64,000 nucleotides of DNA from Glaciecola sp965660815 (GTDB lineage Bacteria; Pseudomonadota; Gammaproteobacteria; Enterobacterales; Alteromonadaceae). Positions 20,203 through 29,161 of the stretch are shown piece after piece. The stretch lies in contig CBFIBG010000058.1 of assembly GCA_965660815.1 (NCBI GenBank), positions 1 through 64,000 on the forward strand, written 5' to 3'. How positions within the stretch are numbered: position 1 is the first letter of the stretch; each line of letters starts with the position of its first letter. Position numbers and translations under genes: made by a program. The notes beneath the pieces were generated by a model. That model ran no database searches. It had not been told where the DNA came from and saw nothing but the letters and a program-made list of their open reading frames with translations.

Positions 20203-20367
20203 ACAAAACTATACAATGCCCTTAAACTGACAGCTTGCCAGACACTTTTTGACTATAAATCAAGTACTTTTATTTTTAAATACTTTTTTACTTCTTTTCT
20301 ATTAATACCTGCTTTTTCAAAATTGGCGTCTATACTTACAGAACAACTCTTAAATTAGGCAACAAAT

Positions 20368-20691
20368 TTGCGCGTGCGATCATTCATTGACAAAAAGTCT
20401 GTACAGCTCGTGTCATTTATGCACGAATTTTGGTACGACAACCTTCCATATAAGGAACTAGAAGAGTTTATGTGGCAGACTCTCGAGGAGTGGTCTGCTA
20501 TTAAGAACAAAGATTCTCAAGTCTATACACATAAAGAGCGCATATTTTGGCATTTATTTCATGAAACCCAATATGTGAGTCCTGCTACTTTGCAAAATGA
20601 CAACATTTTGAAAAAAGAAATTGAGTTTTGCTTGGAATATCTGCAAAACGAAAAAGCTTGCCCTCTAGATGTAGTAGGCATGCGTCCCTAA
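20368..20691 (+). CDS. Hypothetical 107-residue cytoplasmic protein
   Basis: Not recognised. The product is acidic to neutral, rich in aromatic residues and Trp/His (FMHEFWYDNLPYKELEEFM, RIFWHLFHETQY), mostly helical by composition, with no signal peptide or membrane segment. The likely start is TTG at 20368, with AGG 8 bp before it; GTG at 20374 is a second option with poorer spacing. It lies alone between the DUF3530-like gene and the convergent thyA. The open frame of this length with a coding-like composition makes it probably real. Confidence 0.6.
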   Translation: MRVRSFIDKKSVQLVSFMHEFWYDNLPYKELEEFMWQTLEEWSAIKNKDSQVYTHKERIFWHLFHETQYVSPATLQNDNILKKEIEFCLEYLQNEKACPLDVVGMRP

Positions 20692-20847
20692 TATTCTTAT
20701 TAAAAAATAAGTAATTTACATACAGTCCAACGATGAAAGGCTTGAAGAAAGTGTAAAATAAGACACAATAAACGTCTATGTTGTCATGCAATCACGCTAC
20801 CGCGTCACCTCGCATTACTAAAATATAAATAATTTTTATATGATAGT

Positions 20848-21729
20848 TCAAACCGCAAATGGATAAGCTATAGGCTCGTGACACTGGTAATTTTCTACTG
20901 TAAAGTCATCAGTAGTGACCCAAGTCTCGATGTCCTTCAGTGTCTTAATGTCAGGATTAATCGTTAAAGACGGCATATCTAGAGGTTGTCGAGTTAATTG
21001 GACATCCTGCATTAAAGACAATTGGTTTTCGTATATATGTGCATTGACTATTTTATGAAATACCTTTCCAGGTTTATGGCCAGTTATTTGCGCCATAAGT
21101 GCTAATAATACAAAGCATTGAGGCATATTAAAAGTGAGTCCCAAGGGGACGTCACAACTTCTCATATAACTTGTTAAATACAAAGTATCATCTAACAGCG
21201 AGAATGTGTGAGTATGCATACATGGCCTTAAGCATCCCAAATCAAACTCACCTGGATTATAAAAAGTAAGAATTTCACCTCTATCATCAATACCTGATGA
21301 TAAGTTTTTGACAATCTTTGCCAGTTGGTCAATCGTTTCGCCATTTGGCTTCATCCAACCTCGGCCTTGAACGCCATACACGCGTCCCATATCGTCTTTG
21401 CCTTTGCGCGCCGGATTTGAAAGCCATGCGGAATTCTCATTAGCATTTGCATCCCAAGTTTTACAACCAATAGATCTAAAGTCTGCAGCGTTGTCGTACC
21501 CTCGAAGATAACCCAATAGTTCAGCAATCGCAGCTTTATAGTAGCATTTTCGCGTGGTAACTAAAGGAAACCTGTTTTGACCTACGTTGTATTCAAGATC
21601 AGCGTTAATGAGCGTGAGACACCTAATGTTTGTCCGTTTGTTTTCAACCCACTTTCCGTTTTTTATAATTCTGTCACATAATGCTTCATATTGATGTTTA
21701 TCTGATGCTTGCTTACCTTCGAAATTCAT
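20848..21729 (-). CDS. thyA: Thymidylate synthase
   Basis: Methylates dUMP to dTMP using methylenetetrahydrofolate. The catalytic cysteine is C170 in GCLRPCMHTH, followed by RSCDVPLGLTFNM with the conserved Asp and Asn that orient dUMP, and NAHIYENQL near the folate site. The 293 residues and the GCLRPC/IVNAHIY variants differ from E. coli ThyA but match, from memory, the vibrio-type branch. It is the last gene of the rppH-ptsP-tauE-lgt-thyA operon; its ATG shares one base with the lgt stop. Confidence 0.95.
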   Translation of the reverse strand: MNFEGKQASDKHQYEALCDRIIKNGKWVENKRTNIRCLTLINADLEYNVGQNRFPLVTTRKCYYKAAIAELLGYLRGYDNAADFRSIGCKTWDANANENSAWLSNPARKGKDDMGRVYGVQGRGWMKPNGETIDQLAKIVKNLSSGIDDRGEILTFYNPGEFDLGCLRPCMHTHTFSLLDDTLYLTSYMRSCDVPLGLTFNMPQCFVLLALMAQITGHKPGKVFHKIVNAHIYENQLSLMQDVQLTRQPLDMPSLTINPDIKTLKDIETWVTTDDFTVENYQCHEPIAYPFAV

Positions 21730-22556
21730 TATGTTCTAGCCTTTTTTTCTTTTTTTGATTTTGGTCCTATTTCACCTTTTTTAAATGCATAGGCAATCAG
21801 TGCCAGTCCTCCTAAGATCATAGGAATACACAATATTTGACCTTGACTTAATCCCAGCGTATTTACACCCAAATGTGCATCGGGCTCTCTATAAAATTCG
21901 ACAATAAATCTAAATGAGCCATATCCAAGCAGAAATAGACCTCCAACTGAACCAACGGGTCTCGGCTTGGCTGAATACAGCCATAAAATCACAAACAATA
22001 CCGCACCTTCTAAAAAGAATTCGTATAACTGAGAAGCATGTCTCGGTTCAGGGCCGGCGCCAGGGAAAACGAATGCCCAAGGAACGTCAGTTGTTCGCCC
22101 CCACAATTCACCATTAATAAAGTTACCAATTCTTCCAGCGCCTAATCCTATTGGAACAAGTGGGGCAATAAAATCTCCAACTGCAAGAAAATTCCAGTTT
22201 TTTGCTCGTGAATACAAGTATGCGGCTACTATCACACCAATACATCCGCCATGGAATGACATGCCTCCTTCCCATATCTTAAACAAATACAGTGGATTTT
22301 CTAGAAATGAGGAAAAACTATAGAACAATACATAGCCAAATCGACCGCCTAATATCACGCCCAAAAAGCAGTAAAACAGTAGATCGCTTAGTTCATCCTT
22401 GCTCCATGGCGTACGAGGCAGTCTGCGAGATGCGAGCCAATAAGCTGCGACAAAACCAATTAAGTACATCAGACCATACCAACGAAGAGCAATTGGTCCT
22501 AATTCGATAATTACAGGGTCTATCTGAGGAAAACTCAAATATGTTTGTTCAACCAT
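21729..22556 (-). CDS. lgt: Prolipoprotein diacylglyceryl transferase
   Basis: Inner-membrane enzyme that transfers diacylglycerol from phosphatidylglycerol to the lipobox cysteine of prolipoproteins. The 275-residue protein has about seven membrane helices, the essential HGG at 102-104 and the Lgt signature GRIGNFINGE at 141-150. A basic tail (KKGEIGPKSKKEKKART) ends it on the cytoplasmic side. It is coupled to thyA by a 1-bp overlap and follows the TauE-like gene by 3 bp. Substrates in this window include the lipoproteins at 30850 and 32336. Confidence 0.97.
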   Translation of the reverse strand: MVEQTYLSFPQIDPVIIELGPIALRWYGLMYLIGFVAAYWLASRRLPRTPWSKDELSDLLFYCFLGVILGGRFGYVLFYSFSSFLENPLYLFKIWEGGMSFHGGCIGVIVAAYLYSRAKNWNFLAVGDFIAPLVPIGLGAGRIGNFINGELWGRTTDVPWAFVFPGAGPEPRHASQLYEFFLEGAVLFVILWLYSAKPRPVGSVGGLFLLGYGSFRFIVEFYREPDAHLGVNTLGLSQGQILCIPMILGGLALIAYAFKKGEIGPKSKKEKKART

Positions 22557-22559
22557 TTA

Positions 22560-23366
22560 CTATTCCAATCCTATTATCATTCTTATACTGACTAATACTA
22601 AGAACGCAGCAAAGATTCGTTTGAGCTTTTTAGTATCTAATTTAGTCGTTAGTTTAGCGCCAATAGGCGCTGTTAACATTGAAGTGAACACAATTCCAAG
22701 AGTCGCCGGTATATAAACGTAACCCAGTGAGTAGTTGGGTAAATAAGGCGCGTTGTATCCACTGTATATAAAACTAATGGTGCCAAAAAAAGCTATGACT
22801 ACACCACATAATGAAGCACATCCGATGGCTTTTTTGATGTTTATTTGAAACCATACCAGCACAGGTACTAGAATTGCACCACCGCCTATCCCCATTAGCG
22901 CAGAGATAAAACCACTGCCACCGCCAATAATGCTTAAAGCAGGCCTTGCTAGAGTGGTTTTAGATACCCTGTTTCGGCCAAACATCATTTGCAACGCTAT
23001 TAGTATGACCAATGCAGCAAATATTCGTTTTAATACGACTCCAGAAATTTGAGCAGCAAACAAAGCGCCTAACGTTGCCCCAATAGCTATGCCAATGGCT
23101 ATATAGCCAACTATATGTTTGTCTATATTACCTAGTGTTAAATGCGTTCTCGCGGAGGATAAACCTGTAAATATAACCGTTGAAAGTGATGTTGCTATCG
23201 CCATAGGCATCGCGTGCTCGACCTCCATCCCAAGCAAAGGATCTGCCATTAACAAGAAACTGGGCACGATGATTAAACCACCTCCTATGCCCAATAATCC
23301 GGCAAAAACGCCTACTATTGCACCAAGCACCAGACAGAACAAAAATACTAAATACAATGACTCCAC
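22560..23366 (-). CDS. TauE/SafE family membrane permease
   Basis: Inner-membrane protein of 268 residues with about eight helices in two related halves. Each half opens with the glycine-rich family motif (AGLLGIGGGLIIVPSFL near residue 23; SALMGIGGGAILVPVLV near 154). The family exports sulfite, sulfoacetate or other organic anions, but the substrate cannot be inferred here. Its start shares one base with the ptsP stop and its stop lies 3 bp from lgt, so it is an internal operon member. I believe this placement also occurs in vibrios. Confidence 0.85.
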   Translation of the reverse strand: MESLYLVFLFCLVLGAIVGVFAGLLGIGGGLIIVPSFLLMADPLLGMEVEHAMPMAIATSLSTVIFTGLSSARTHLTLGNIDKHIVGYIAIGIAIGATLGALFAAQISGVVLKRIFAALVILIALQMMFGRNRVSKTTLARPALSIIGGGSGFISALMGIGGGAILVPVLVWFQINIKKAIGCASLCGVVIAFFGTISFIYSGYNAPYLPNYSLGYVYIPATLGIVFTSMLTAPIGAKLTTKLDTKKLKRIFAAFLVLVSIRMIIGLE

Positions 23367-25657
23367 TATTTTCCTGCCCTTAATAGCCCGCCTAATTGCT
23401 TAGTCTCCAAATAATCGTTTATCAGTGCAATCACTTCTTGCTGAGTTTCTTGCCTCAATAATGTCTTTAGCAGTTGTTTAGCGTCGTCAATACTTATATT
23501 TCTGATCACCCAGTTTATTTTACGCAGACTATGCGCGTTCATGCTTAGCTTACTATATCCCATTGCCATTAGTATAAGTGCACCAGAAGGTTCACCGGCT
23601 AATTCACCACACACAGTAACGGGAATATTAGCTCTGGAGCTTAAAGTAATGATTTGCTGCAACGCATTGAGCACTGAAGGGTGATAACTTGAATAAAGTG
23701 ATGATACCCGTGCGTTGTTTCGGTCTACCGCAAGTAAATATTGAGTCAAGTCATTGGTACCTACCGAAAAAAAGTCCACGTGTTGCGCAAGCTGGGGGAT
23801 CTGGAAAATGACGGCCGGCACTTCGAGCATTACTCCCACGGCAGGCTTAGATAACAATTTACCTTGTTTAAACGCTTCTTCTTTCACTTCCAAAAAGGCT
23901 TGTTTTATTAATCGTTTTGCATCTTTAACTTCATTGATACTCGATATCATCGGCAACAAAATATGAAGGTTAGATAGACCTAGGCTGGCTCGCAACATGG
24001 CACGCACTTGCACTAAAAATATATCGGGATGATCCAGAGTTAATCGAATTCCTCGCCATCCTAGAAAAGGATTATCTTCAGTAACGGGAAAATAATTAAG
24101 TGGTTTATCGCCCCCAACATCCAACGTCCGCATGGTAATTTCTTTTTGTGGAAACGCAGTCAATAGACTTTCATAAAGTTCAAATTGCTCTTGCTCAGAA
24201 GGGAATCGCTCCCTCATCATGAAGGGAATTTCGGTACGATAAAGACCAACCCCGTCCCCTTGAATGAATTGCTCCATCTCAATGGTTGCGGATAATCCAG
24301 CATTTACTAGCAATGAAATGGCCTTGCCATCTTGAGTGATGCTGGGTAGATCAGCTTCTTTTTCTATCCGGCTTTGTAATTCGTCCTCTTGGGTAATGAG
24401 GTCTTGGTATTCCTTTCTACTTGAATCTGATAAATTCAAAACTACTTGGCCAGAATATCCATCCAAGAAGATTTCTTTTTTGTTCAAGAGGTTTAGGGAT
24501 ACTTTGTGCAAACCCATTACCGCTGGGACACCCATAGCCCTTGCTAAGATGGCGGCATGGCTATTATTTGAACCCTTGATAGAAATAATGCCCGCTAAAA
24601 GATGACGGGGAAATTCGGCAAGCATGGGCGCACTGACTTCATTTGCAACCAGTATATAGGGCAGCGCCGTTGGTTCGTTAACTATATCTGCAAGTGGATT
24701 ACTGTCTCCGACAATATTCGTTAGGATCCGATTGGAGAGGTCAATAATATCCACCGCCCTCTCGCGCATGTAAGGATCTTCCATATTCTCAAATCGATTT
24801 GCATAATTTTCAACGACAAACTTTAGTGATGAAGCGGCATCCCACCCTTTATGAATCCTAGCTTCTACTTCTCGGCCTAAGCTATTGGCGTCCAACAATT
24901 GATTATAAAGCTGAAAAATAGCGCTTACGTCATCAGGAATGTTTTCTTTGATTTCATTTGATAGCTCAGCCACTTGTTTTCGTGTTATTTCAACTGCACT
25001 TCTATACAAGGTTATTTGACCGCTGATATCATCAGACTTTTTAGCCACCCACTGCCTTAGGTCATTTTTGATTTTATAGGAAATACCTTGACCTAACACT
25101 AATCCAGGCGACCCTGGGATCCCATTTACTACTCTTGACTCTTGTTGAGTGCTTTGATTATCAACATTAAGCGTACCTAACATTTCTGCGTTTACAATTT
25201 CTAACGCTATTTGAGCCGCTAGAGTGGTTAGAAATGCTTCTTCGTCTTCACTAAAACGCCGAATACTCGTCTGTTGCAATGCAATAATTCCCAACACCTT
25301 TCTTTGATGAATAATGGGAGACCCCATAAAGGCGTGATAATTATCTTCTTTTACTTCGGGAAAGTGTTTGAATCTTGGGTGTGCTGGCGCATTATCGATA
25401 TTAAGCGGCTCTTCGCGATCGCCTACTAACCCAATAAGCCCTTCATAGAACCCCATTTTAACTTGCCCAACTGCGGATTCTTCAAGGCCTATTGTGGCAG
25501 TAAGTACCAACTCTTGAGTTTGATAATTAGCTAAATATATTGAACAGACATCGACGTCCATCGTTTCTTTGACCATTACCACTAATCGAGAGAGAGCTTC
25601 ATTCAAATCTTGAATTTGAGAAATTTCTTGGATGATTTTTTTCAGACTGGTAAGCAT
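23366..25657 (-). CDS. ptsP: Phosphoenolpyruvate-protein phosphotransferase PtsP (EI-Ntr)
   Basis: First component of the nitrogen PTS; it takes phosphate from phosphoenolpyruvate and passes it to NPr. An N-terminal GAF domain (about 15-160) senses small molecules, then come the HPr-binding helical region, the phosphohistidine domain with H367 in GSNNSHAAILARAMG, and the PEP-binding barrel (GLYRTEIPFM, then VCGELAGEPSGA near the C-terminus). At 763 residues it has the normal EI-Ntr length. It lies 38 bp after rppH in the same direction. Confidence 0.96.
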   Translation of the reverse strand: MLTSLKKIIQEISQIQDLNEALSRLVVMVKETMDVDVCSIYLANYQTQELVLTATIGLEESAVGQVKMGFYEGLIGLVGDREEPLNIDNAPAHPRFKHFPEVKEDNYHAFMGSPIIHQRKVLGIIALQQTSIRRFSEDEEAFLTTLAAQIALEIVNAEMLGTLNVDNQSTQQESRVVNGIPGSPGLVLGQGISYKIKNDLRQWVAKKSDDISGQITLYRSAVEITRKQVAELSNEIKENIPDDVSAIFQLYNQLLDANSLGREVEARIHKGWDAASSLKFVVENYANRFENMEDPYMRERAVDIIDLSNRILTNIVGDSNPLADIVNEPTALPYILVANEVSAPMLAEFPRHLLAGIISIKGSNNSHAAILARAMGVPAVMGLHKVSLNLLNKKEIFLDGYSGQVVLNLSDSSRKEYQDLITQEDELQSRIEKEADLPSITQDGKAISLLVNAGLSATIEMEQFIQGDGVGLYRTEIPFMMRERFPSEQEQFELYESLLTAFPQKEITMRTLDVGGDKPLNYFPVTEDNPFLGWRGIRLTLDHPDIFLVQVRAMLRASLGLSNLHILLPMISSINEVKDAKRLIKQAFLEVKEEAFKQGKLLSKPAVGVMLEVPAVIFQIPQLAQHVDFFSVGTNDLTQYLLAVDRNNARVSSLYSSYHPSVLNALQQIITLSSRANIPVTVCGELAGEPSGALILMAMGYSKLSMNAHSLRKINWVIRNISIDDAKQLLKTLLRQETQQEVIALINDYLETKQLGGLLRAGK

Positions 25658-25695
25658 AAGATTCCAAGCATGAGTTTACAATATGAACGCAAACG

Positions 25696-26241
25696 CTAAG
25701 ACTTGTTTTTCTGTCTATGTCTGCGCCTGCTTTGCGACCTCCTTGTTTTAGTAGGCAGCGTTTTATTTAATGGCATTGCGTGGGGCAAGAACTCTTTCAT
25801 AGCACGTCTGTATACATCTCGTTTAAATGATACGACGTTGCGAATTGGATACCAATAACTCACCCACCGCCAATCATCAAACTCTGGGTGACCAGAGGCA
25901 ATCAAGTCTATTGAATCTTCGTTACAAGTGAGTGACAAAAGAAACCACTTTTGCTTTTGTCCGATACAGACGGGATCGTTACCTTTACGAACTAAACGCT
26001 TGGGGAGTTTATAACGCAACCAATTGCGCGAAACAGCAACAATGTTCACGTCTTGTTTACTTAAACCCACCTCTTCGTTGAGCTCTCTATACATAGCCTG
26101 TTCGGCTGTCTCGCCCTCGTCAATTCCTCCTTGAGGAAATTGCCATGAATGCTGACCATATCGTCGAGCCCAAAATACTTGGCCGGACTTATTACATATG
26201 ATAATGCCTACATTCGCGCGAAACCCTTCGGTATCAATCAC
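25696..26241 (-). CDS. rppH: RNA pyrophosphohydrolase RppH (Nudix)
   Basis: Removes pyrophosphate from the 5' end of mRNAs and so starts RNase E-dependent decay. The Nudix box is intact in GGIDEGETAEQAMYRELNEE, and the flanking GQHSWQFPQ is diagnostic of RppH. I start at GTG 26241 (product begins MIDTEGFRANVG like E. coli RppH), with AGGTAA upstream; a TTG at 26262 would add seven atypical residues. About 181 residues, ending in a very basic tail (RRSQSRRRHRQKNKS). It heads the ptsP-lgt-thyA operon and diverges from mutH over 84 bp. Confidence 0.95.
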   Translation of the reverse strand: MIDTEGFRANVGIIICNKSGQVFWARRYGQHSWQFPQGGIDEGETAEQAMYRELNEEVGLSKQDVNIVAVSRNWLRYKLPKRLVRKGNDPVCIGQKQKWFLLSLTCNEDSIDLIASGHPEFDDWRWVSYWYPIRNVVSFKRDVYRRAMKEFLPHAMPLNKTLPTKTRRSQSRRRHRQKNKS

Positions 26242-26325
26242 GTAGATTACCTGGCGCGTCAAAAATCTGATATGCTAGCATTCTTTCATATTCTTAAGTT
26301 TATTCAAAGTATTTGTTGCAGTTTT

Positions 26326-26997
26326 GTGAAAATAACCAATCCTCCTGAATCAGAAGAAATTTTAATGTCGCGTGCGGGCGAAATGGCCGGCTTATCACTT
26401 TCTGACATAGCCAGTGTTGTTGAGTGTCATGTACCTGAAAATTTTAAGCGACACAAAGGCTTCACAGGTCAACTCATTGAATGTTTTTTGGGTGCAAATG
26501 CTGGCAGTAAAGCAACACAAGATTTTGCAGAGCTAGGGATTGAGTTAAAGACACTGCCACTGTCCTATAATTGGACACCATTGGAAACGACTTATGTATG
26601 TTACGCCCCTTTGGTCAATCTTCGCAGTGTTACTTGGGAAACCTCAAGTGTAAAAAACAAACTGCAAAAAGTATTGTGGATCCCAATAGAAGGCGAGCGA
26701 GATATCCCTCCTAAAGATAGAAGAATTGGAAGTCCTATTTTATGGCAACCTAGCCAATCCCAACAAACCTTACTCAAGCAAGATTGGGAGGAATTGATGG
26801 AATTAATCGTGCTCGGTAAGGTGGAATCCATTACCGCTAGAGTCGGCGAAGTATTGCAATTAAGGCCCAAAGCCGCAGACGGCAGGGCTCTTACAGATGC
26901 CATCGGTCTTGATGGAGAGATAATAAAAACTCGTCCTAGAGGCTTTTATTTGCGTAAACAGTTTACTCAGCAAATTTTAGAAGACGCATTTAATTAA
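26326..26997 (+). CDS. mutH: DNA mismatch repair endonuclease MutH
   Basis: Nicks the unmethylated strand at hemimethylated GATC sites during methyl-directed mismatch repair, activated by MutL. The catalytic D-ExK residues sit in DFAELGIELKT, with the family's AGSKATQDF and WETSSVKNKLQKVLWIP blocks, and LRPKAADGRALTDAIG near the end. The open frame reaches back to 26149, but similarity to E. coli MutH begins at ITNPPESEE, so I place the start at GTG 26326 (223 residues; E. coli 229). An ATG at 26272 is an alternative. Presence of MutH implies Dam methylation in this host. Confidence 0.94.
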   Translation: MKITNPPESEEILMSRAGEMAGLSLSDIASVVECHVPENFKRHKGFTGQLIECFLGANAGSKATQDFAELGIELKTLPLSYNWTPLETTYVCYAPLVNLRSVTWETSSVKNKLQKVLWIPIEGERDIPPKDRRIGSPILWQPSQSQQTLLKQDWEELMELIVLGKVESITARVGEVLQLRPKAADGRALTDAIGLDGEIIKTRPRGFYLRKQFTQQILEDAFN

Positions 26998-27102
26998 CTT
27001 AGGATTTTTTGAGCCTCTTGTTTGTTAGTACTAACTACAATCCCTAACCACAATGAGCCCATACTTTTAAAAATACTCAGAAAAGACCAAGATGGTATAC
27101 GC

Positions 27103-27116
27103 TTGATTTTGATCAA
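27103..27116. promoter_or_regulatory. FNR-type binding site before the ferredoxin gene
   Basis: TTGATTTTGATCAA matches the FNR/Anr consensus TTGAT-N4-ATCAA at all ten defined positions. A -10-like TATACT at 27139-27144 puts the predicted transcription start near 27151, so the site is centred at about -41.5, the geometry of an FNR-activated class II promoter. The regulated gene starts at 27174. Confidence 0.8.
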
Positions 27117-27173
27117 AGGCGAAAAAGGTAACCCAAGCTATACTTATTTCACAAGCTAACCAAGGTGAAAATA

Positions 27174-27419
27174 ATGGCACTTTTAATCACAGATGAATGT
27201 ATAAATTGCGACCTATGCCCAGTAGAATGTCCAAACGATGCAATTACGATGGGAGCAGAAATATACGAGATAGATTCGGAGCGCTGCACAGAGTGTGTCG
27301 GTCACTACGATGAAGCAAGCTGCGTTCAGGTATGCCCTGTCGAGTGCATTATCAAAGATCCTGAACGTCAAGAATCCCTTGACCAACTGGCTACCAAATT
27401 CACGAATCTGCACGGTTAG
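27174..27419 (+). CDS. YfhL-type 2[4Fe-4S] ferredoxin
   Basis: Small electron carrier of 81 residues. Cysteines follow the pattern CINCDLCPVECPN for the first cluster and CTECVGHYDEASCVQVCPVEC for the second, the latter with the longer spacing typical of the YfhL/Alvin subgroup. The ATG at 27174 is chosen over an in-frame GTG at 27165 because AAGGTG then serves as ribosome site and MALLITDEC matches E. coli YfhL. It is monocistronic between mutH and the convergent YihY-type gene. The FNR site upstream implies induction when oxygen is low. Confidence 0.93.
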   Translation: MALLITDECINCDLCPVECPNDAITMGAEIYEIDSERCTECVGHYDEASCVQVCPVECIIKDPERQESLDQLATKFTNLHG

Positions 27420-27528
27420 AGTAGATTCATCTTGAAAAAGATAACACTAAGTTCAGCTGAACCTTTAAGTGGTTTGACTCATTAGCACGCGATTTGGTTG
27501 ATTATCAGTCGGTACTTTCGATGTCTTG

Positions 27529-28500
27529 TCATTCTTTTTTTGTCTTATTGGAGTCTTTTTCTTTGTTGCTATCGGAATTTCCATTCTCAGAATAGAAGTC
27601 CTCGCATGTCATGGTAACACTGTAAGTAAAGACAGCTCCCAACAAAACAACTATCCAAGATAGATACACCCAAACAAACAATATTGGAATAGTGGCGAGC
27701 GCCCCATAAATAACCTCGTACGAAGGAAAGCTTTGGACGTAAAGAGAGAAGCCTTTTTTAGTTATCTCAAATAGTATGGTAGCCAACAGCGCCCCAAAGA
27801 ATGCATACTTAGCCTTAACCGTTCGATTCGGCACTATCATGTAAAGAATGAGAAAAGCCCCTATAGCTGCTGCCCATGGCACTAATTTAAGTAAACCAGT
27901 GCCAAGACCAGGTGTATAGTCATCTGCAAAAGTAGCAAGTCCACCAAGATAAGAGCTTACCGCAATGCTAAGCCCAATTAACAGAGGGCCTAATGTAATT
28001 ACCATCCAATAGATTGCGAAAGTGAAAATGATGGGCCGCTCAACTTGAGTTTTCCATAGATGATTGAATGTTTTATCGATATTCGATATCAATAACAAAG
28101 CTACGACAAGCAAAGACACGATGCTGGCCACGCCCATTCCAGAAGCGTTTGATACAAACTTGGTCATATAATCTTGTACTACGTCAGAAGCGTGAGGAAC
28201 AAAATTGTTAAAAATGAACTGCTCGAACTCAGACTGAATTTCTTCAAATGCAGGAAAGGCCGACATGATCATAAAAAACACCATGATAACGGGGACAAGT
28301 GAAAGTAAACTGACATAAGCTAAGTGTCCCGCTGACACAGTTATTCTCTCGCCTTTGAGGTCGCTTACAAAGTTTATTGCCACCTTTTTCAAAAGCGGTA
28401 TTCGTTTGTTTAAATATTCTTGACTGTTTTCGATCAAATCCAAAGTGGAACCTCTTAGGGTAAAACAAGCAAATTTGCACACTGACATTAATTGCGGCAT
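27529..28500 (-). CDS. YihY/BrkB family inner-membrane protein
   Basis: Membrane protein of up to 323 residues with about six helices and the family signature FLILYMIVPNRTVKAKYAFFGALL near residue 215. The N-terminal cytoplasmic part contains RITVSAGHLAYVSLLSLVPVIMV, the usual start of the conserved region. The C-terminus is a highly charged Lys/Glu/Asn tail. The role of the family is not settled (it was once misassigned as RNase BN). An internal TTG or ATG could give a slightly shorter N-terminus. It diverges from metJ over about 200 bp. Confidence 0.88.
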   Translation of the reverse strand: MPQLMSVCKFACFTLRGSTLDLIENSQEYLNKRIPLLKKVAINFVSDLKGERITVSAGHLAYVSLLSLVPVIMVFFMIMSAFPAFEEIQSEFEQFIFNNFVPHASDVVQDYMTKFVSNASGMGVASIVSLLVVALLLISNIDKTFNHLWKTQVERPIIFTFAIYWMVITLGPLLIGLSIAVSSYLGGLATFADDYTPGLGTGLLKLVPWAAAIGAFLILYMIVPNRTVKAKYAFFGALLATILFEITKKGFSLYVQSFPSYEVIYGALATIPILFVWVYLSWIVVLLGAVFTYSVTMTCEDFYSENGNSDSNKEKDSNKTKKE

Positions 28501-28605
28501 TGTCAGTATAGCACTTTTTAATAAATGCCAGTATGGGCTACTAATAATTGATAAATCAATCTTTCATCAAAATACGCTTCTCATGTATTCACTTTACGTT
28601 CGAAA

Positions 28606-28645
28606 TATCGTCTAGACGTAAAGCAATTTAGACGTCTAGATTGAT
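28606..28645. promoter_or_regulatory. Tandem MET-box array (MetJ operator) upstream of metJ
   Basis: Five consecutive 8-bp boxes can be laid against AGACGTCT. The one at 28630-28637 is a perfect match; 28614-28621 matches 6 of 8, 28606-28613 5 of 8, and 28622-28629 and 28638-28645 4 of 8. MetJ dimers bind such head-to-tail arrays cooperatively with S-adenosylmethionine. The array ends about 55 bp before the metJ start, so autorepression is expected; it could also affect the divergent YihY-type gene. Confidence 0.88.
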
Positions 28646-28699
28646 ATTTCTGTCAGACCAGTTAAAATTTAAATATGTAATTTAAAAAAGAATAATCCA

Positions 28700-29023
28700 A
28701 TGGCAGAGTGGAACGGAAAATATATATACCCATACGCGGAACATGGTAAAAAAAGTGAACAGGTTAAAAAAGTAACCGTTTCCATCCCAATAAAAGTACT
28801 CAAGGTGCTAACAGACGAGCGCACTCGCAGACAAGTCAATAATTTAAGACACGCCACTAACTCAGAACTATTATGCGAAGCCTTTTTACATGCTTTTACC
28901 GGACAGCCTTTGCCCGACGATAAAGACTTAAGAAAAGATAACCCTAATTTCATTCCAGAAAGAGCCAGAGAAATAATGCGCGAAATGGGGTATGACGTGA
29001 AAGATTTAGAAGACTTGGAGTAA
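28700..29023 (+). CDS. metJ: Methionine repressor MetJ
   Basis: Ribbon-helix-helix repressor of methionine biosynthesis and transport, using S-adenosylmethionine as co-repressor. The 107-residue protein has the usual length. The DNA-contacting beta ribbon is KKVTVSIPIKVLKVL at about 22-36, followed by the helices in RTRRQVNNLRHATNSELL and the conserved FTGQPLPDD. The upstream MET-box array indicates autoregulation. No metB or metL partner is next to it here, so it acts in trans. Confidence 0.97.
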   Translation: MAEWNGKYIYPYAEHGKKSEQVKKVTVSIPIKVLKVLTDERTRRQVNNLRHATNSELLCEAFLHAFTGQPLPDDKDLRKDNPNFIPERAREIMREMGYDVKDLEDLE

Positions 29024-29161
29024 AATTAAGTCTTCGTTTCTCCTACCATATTTCCACCTGATATATCACCAAAGTTGCTGCTTATACGAGACAAAAAATA
29101 AACCTTCTAATTTTTTGCATCCAATCGAAACCCTCAGGCGTTTGGCTTGTTACCTTTAAAA

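Noticed and set aside
20848..21729. ThyA with odd catalytic block (GCLRPCMHTHTF) and changed folate-site histidines
   Set aside because: From memory this is the normal form in vibrios and relatives; the catalytic Cys, Asp and Asn are all kept.
26149..26325. N-terminal extension of mutH overlapping rppH
   Set aside because: The residues do not resemble MutH and cover the divergent rppH start; the family N-terminus begins at 26326.
27451..27462. Palindrome GTTCAGCTGAAC after the ferredoxin gene, with TTTCAGCTGAAA again at 31445-31456
   Set aside because: A shared 10-bp core at two unrelated sites, no spacer, no consistent position relative to promoters. Probably chance.
28547..28560. FNR-like ATTGAT-AA-ATCAAT between the YihY-type gene and metJ
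   Set aside because: The half-sites are only 2 bp apart instead of 4, so it does not fit FNR geometry.
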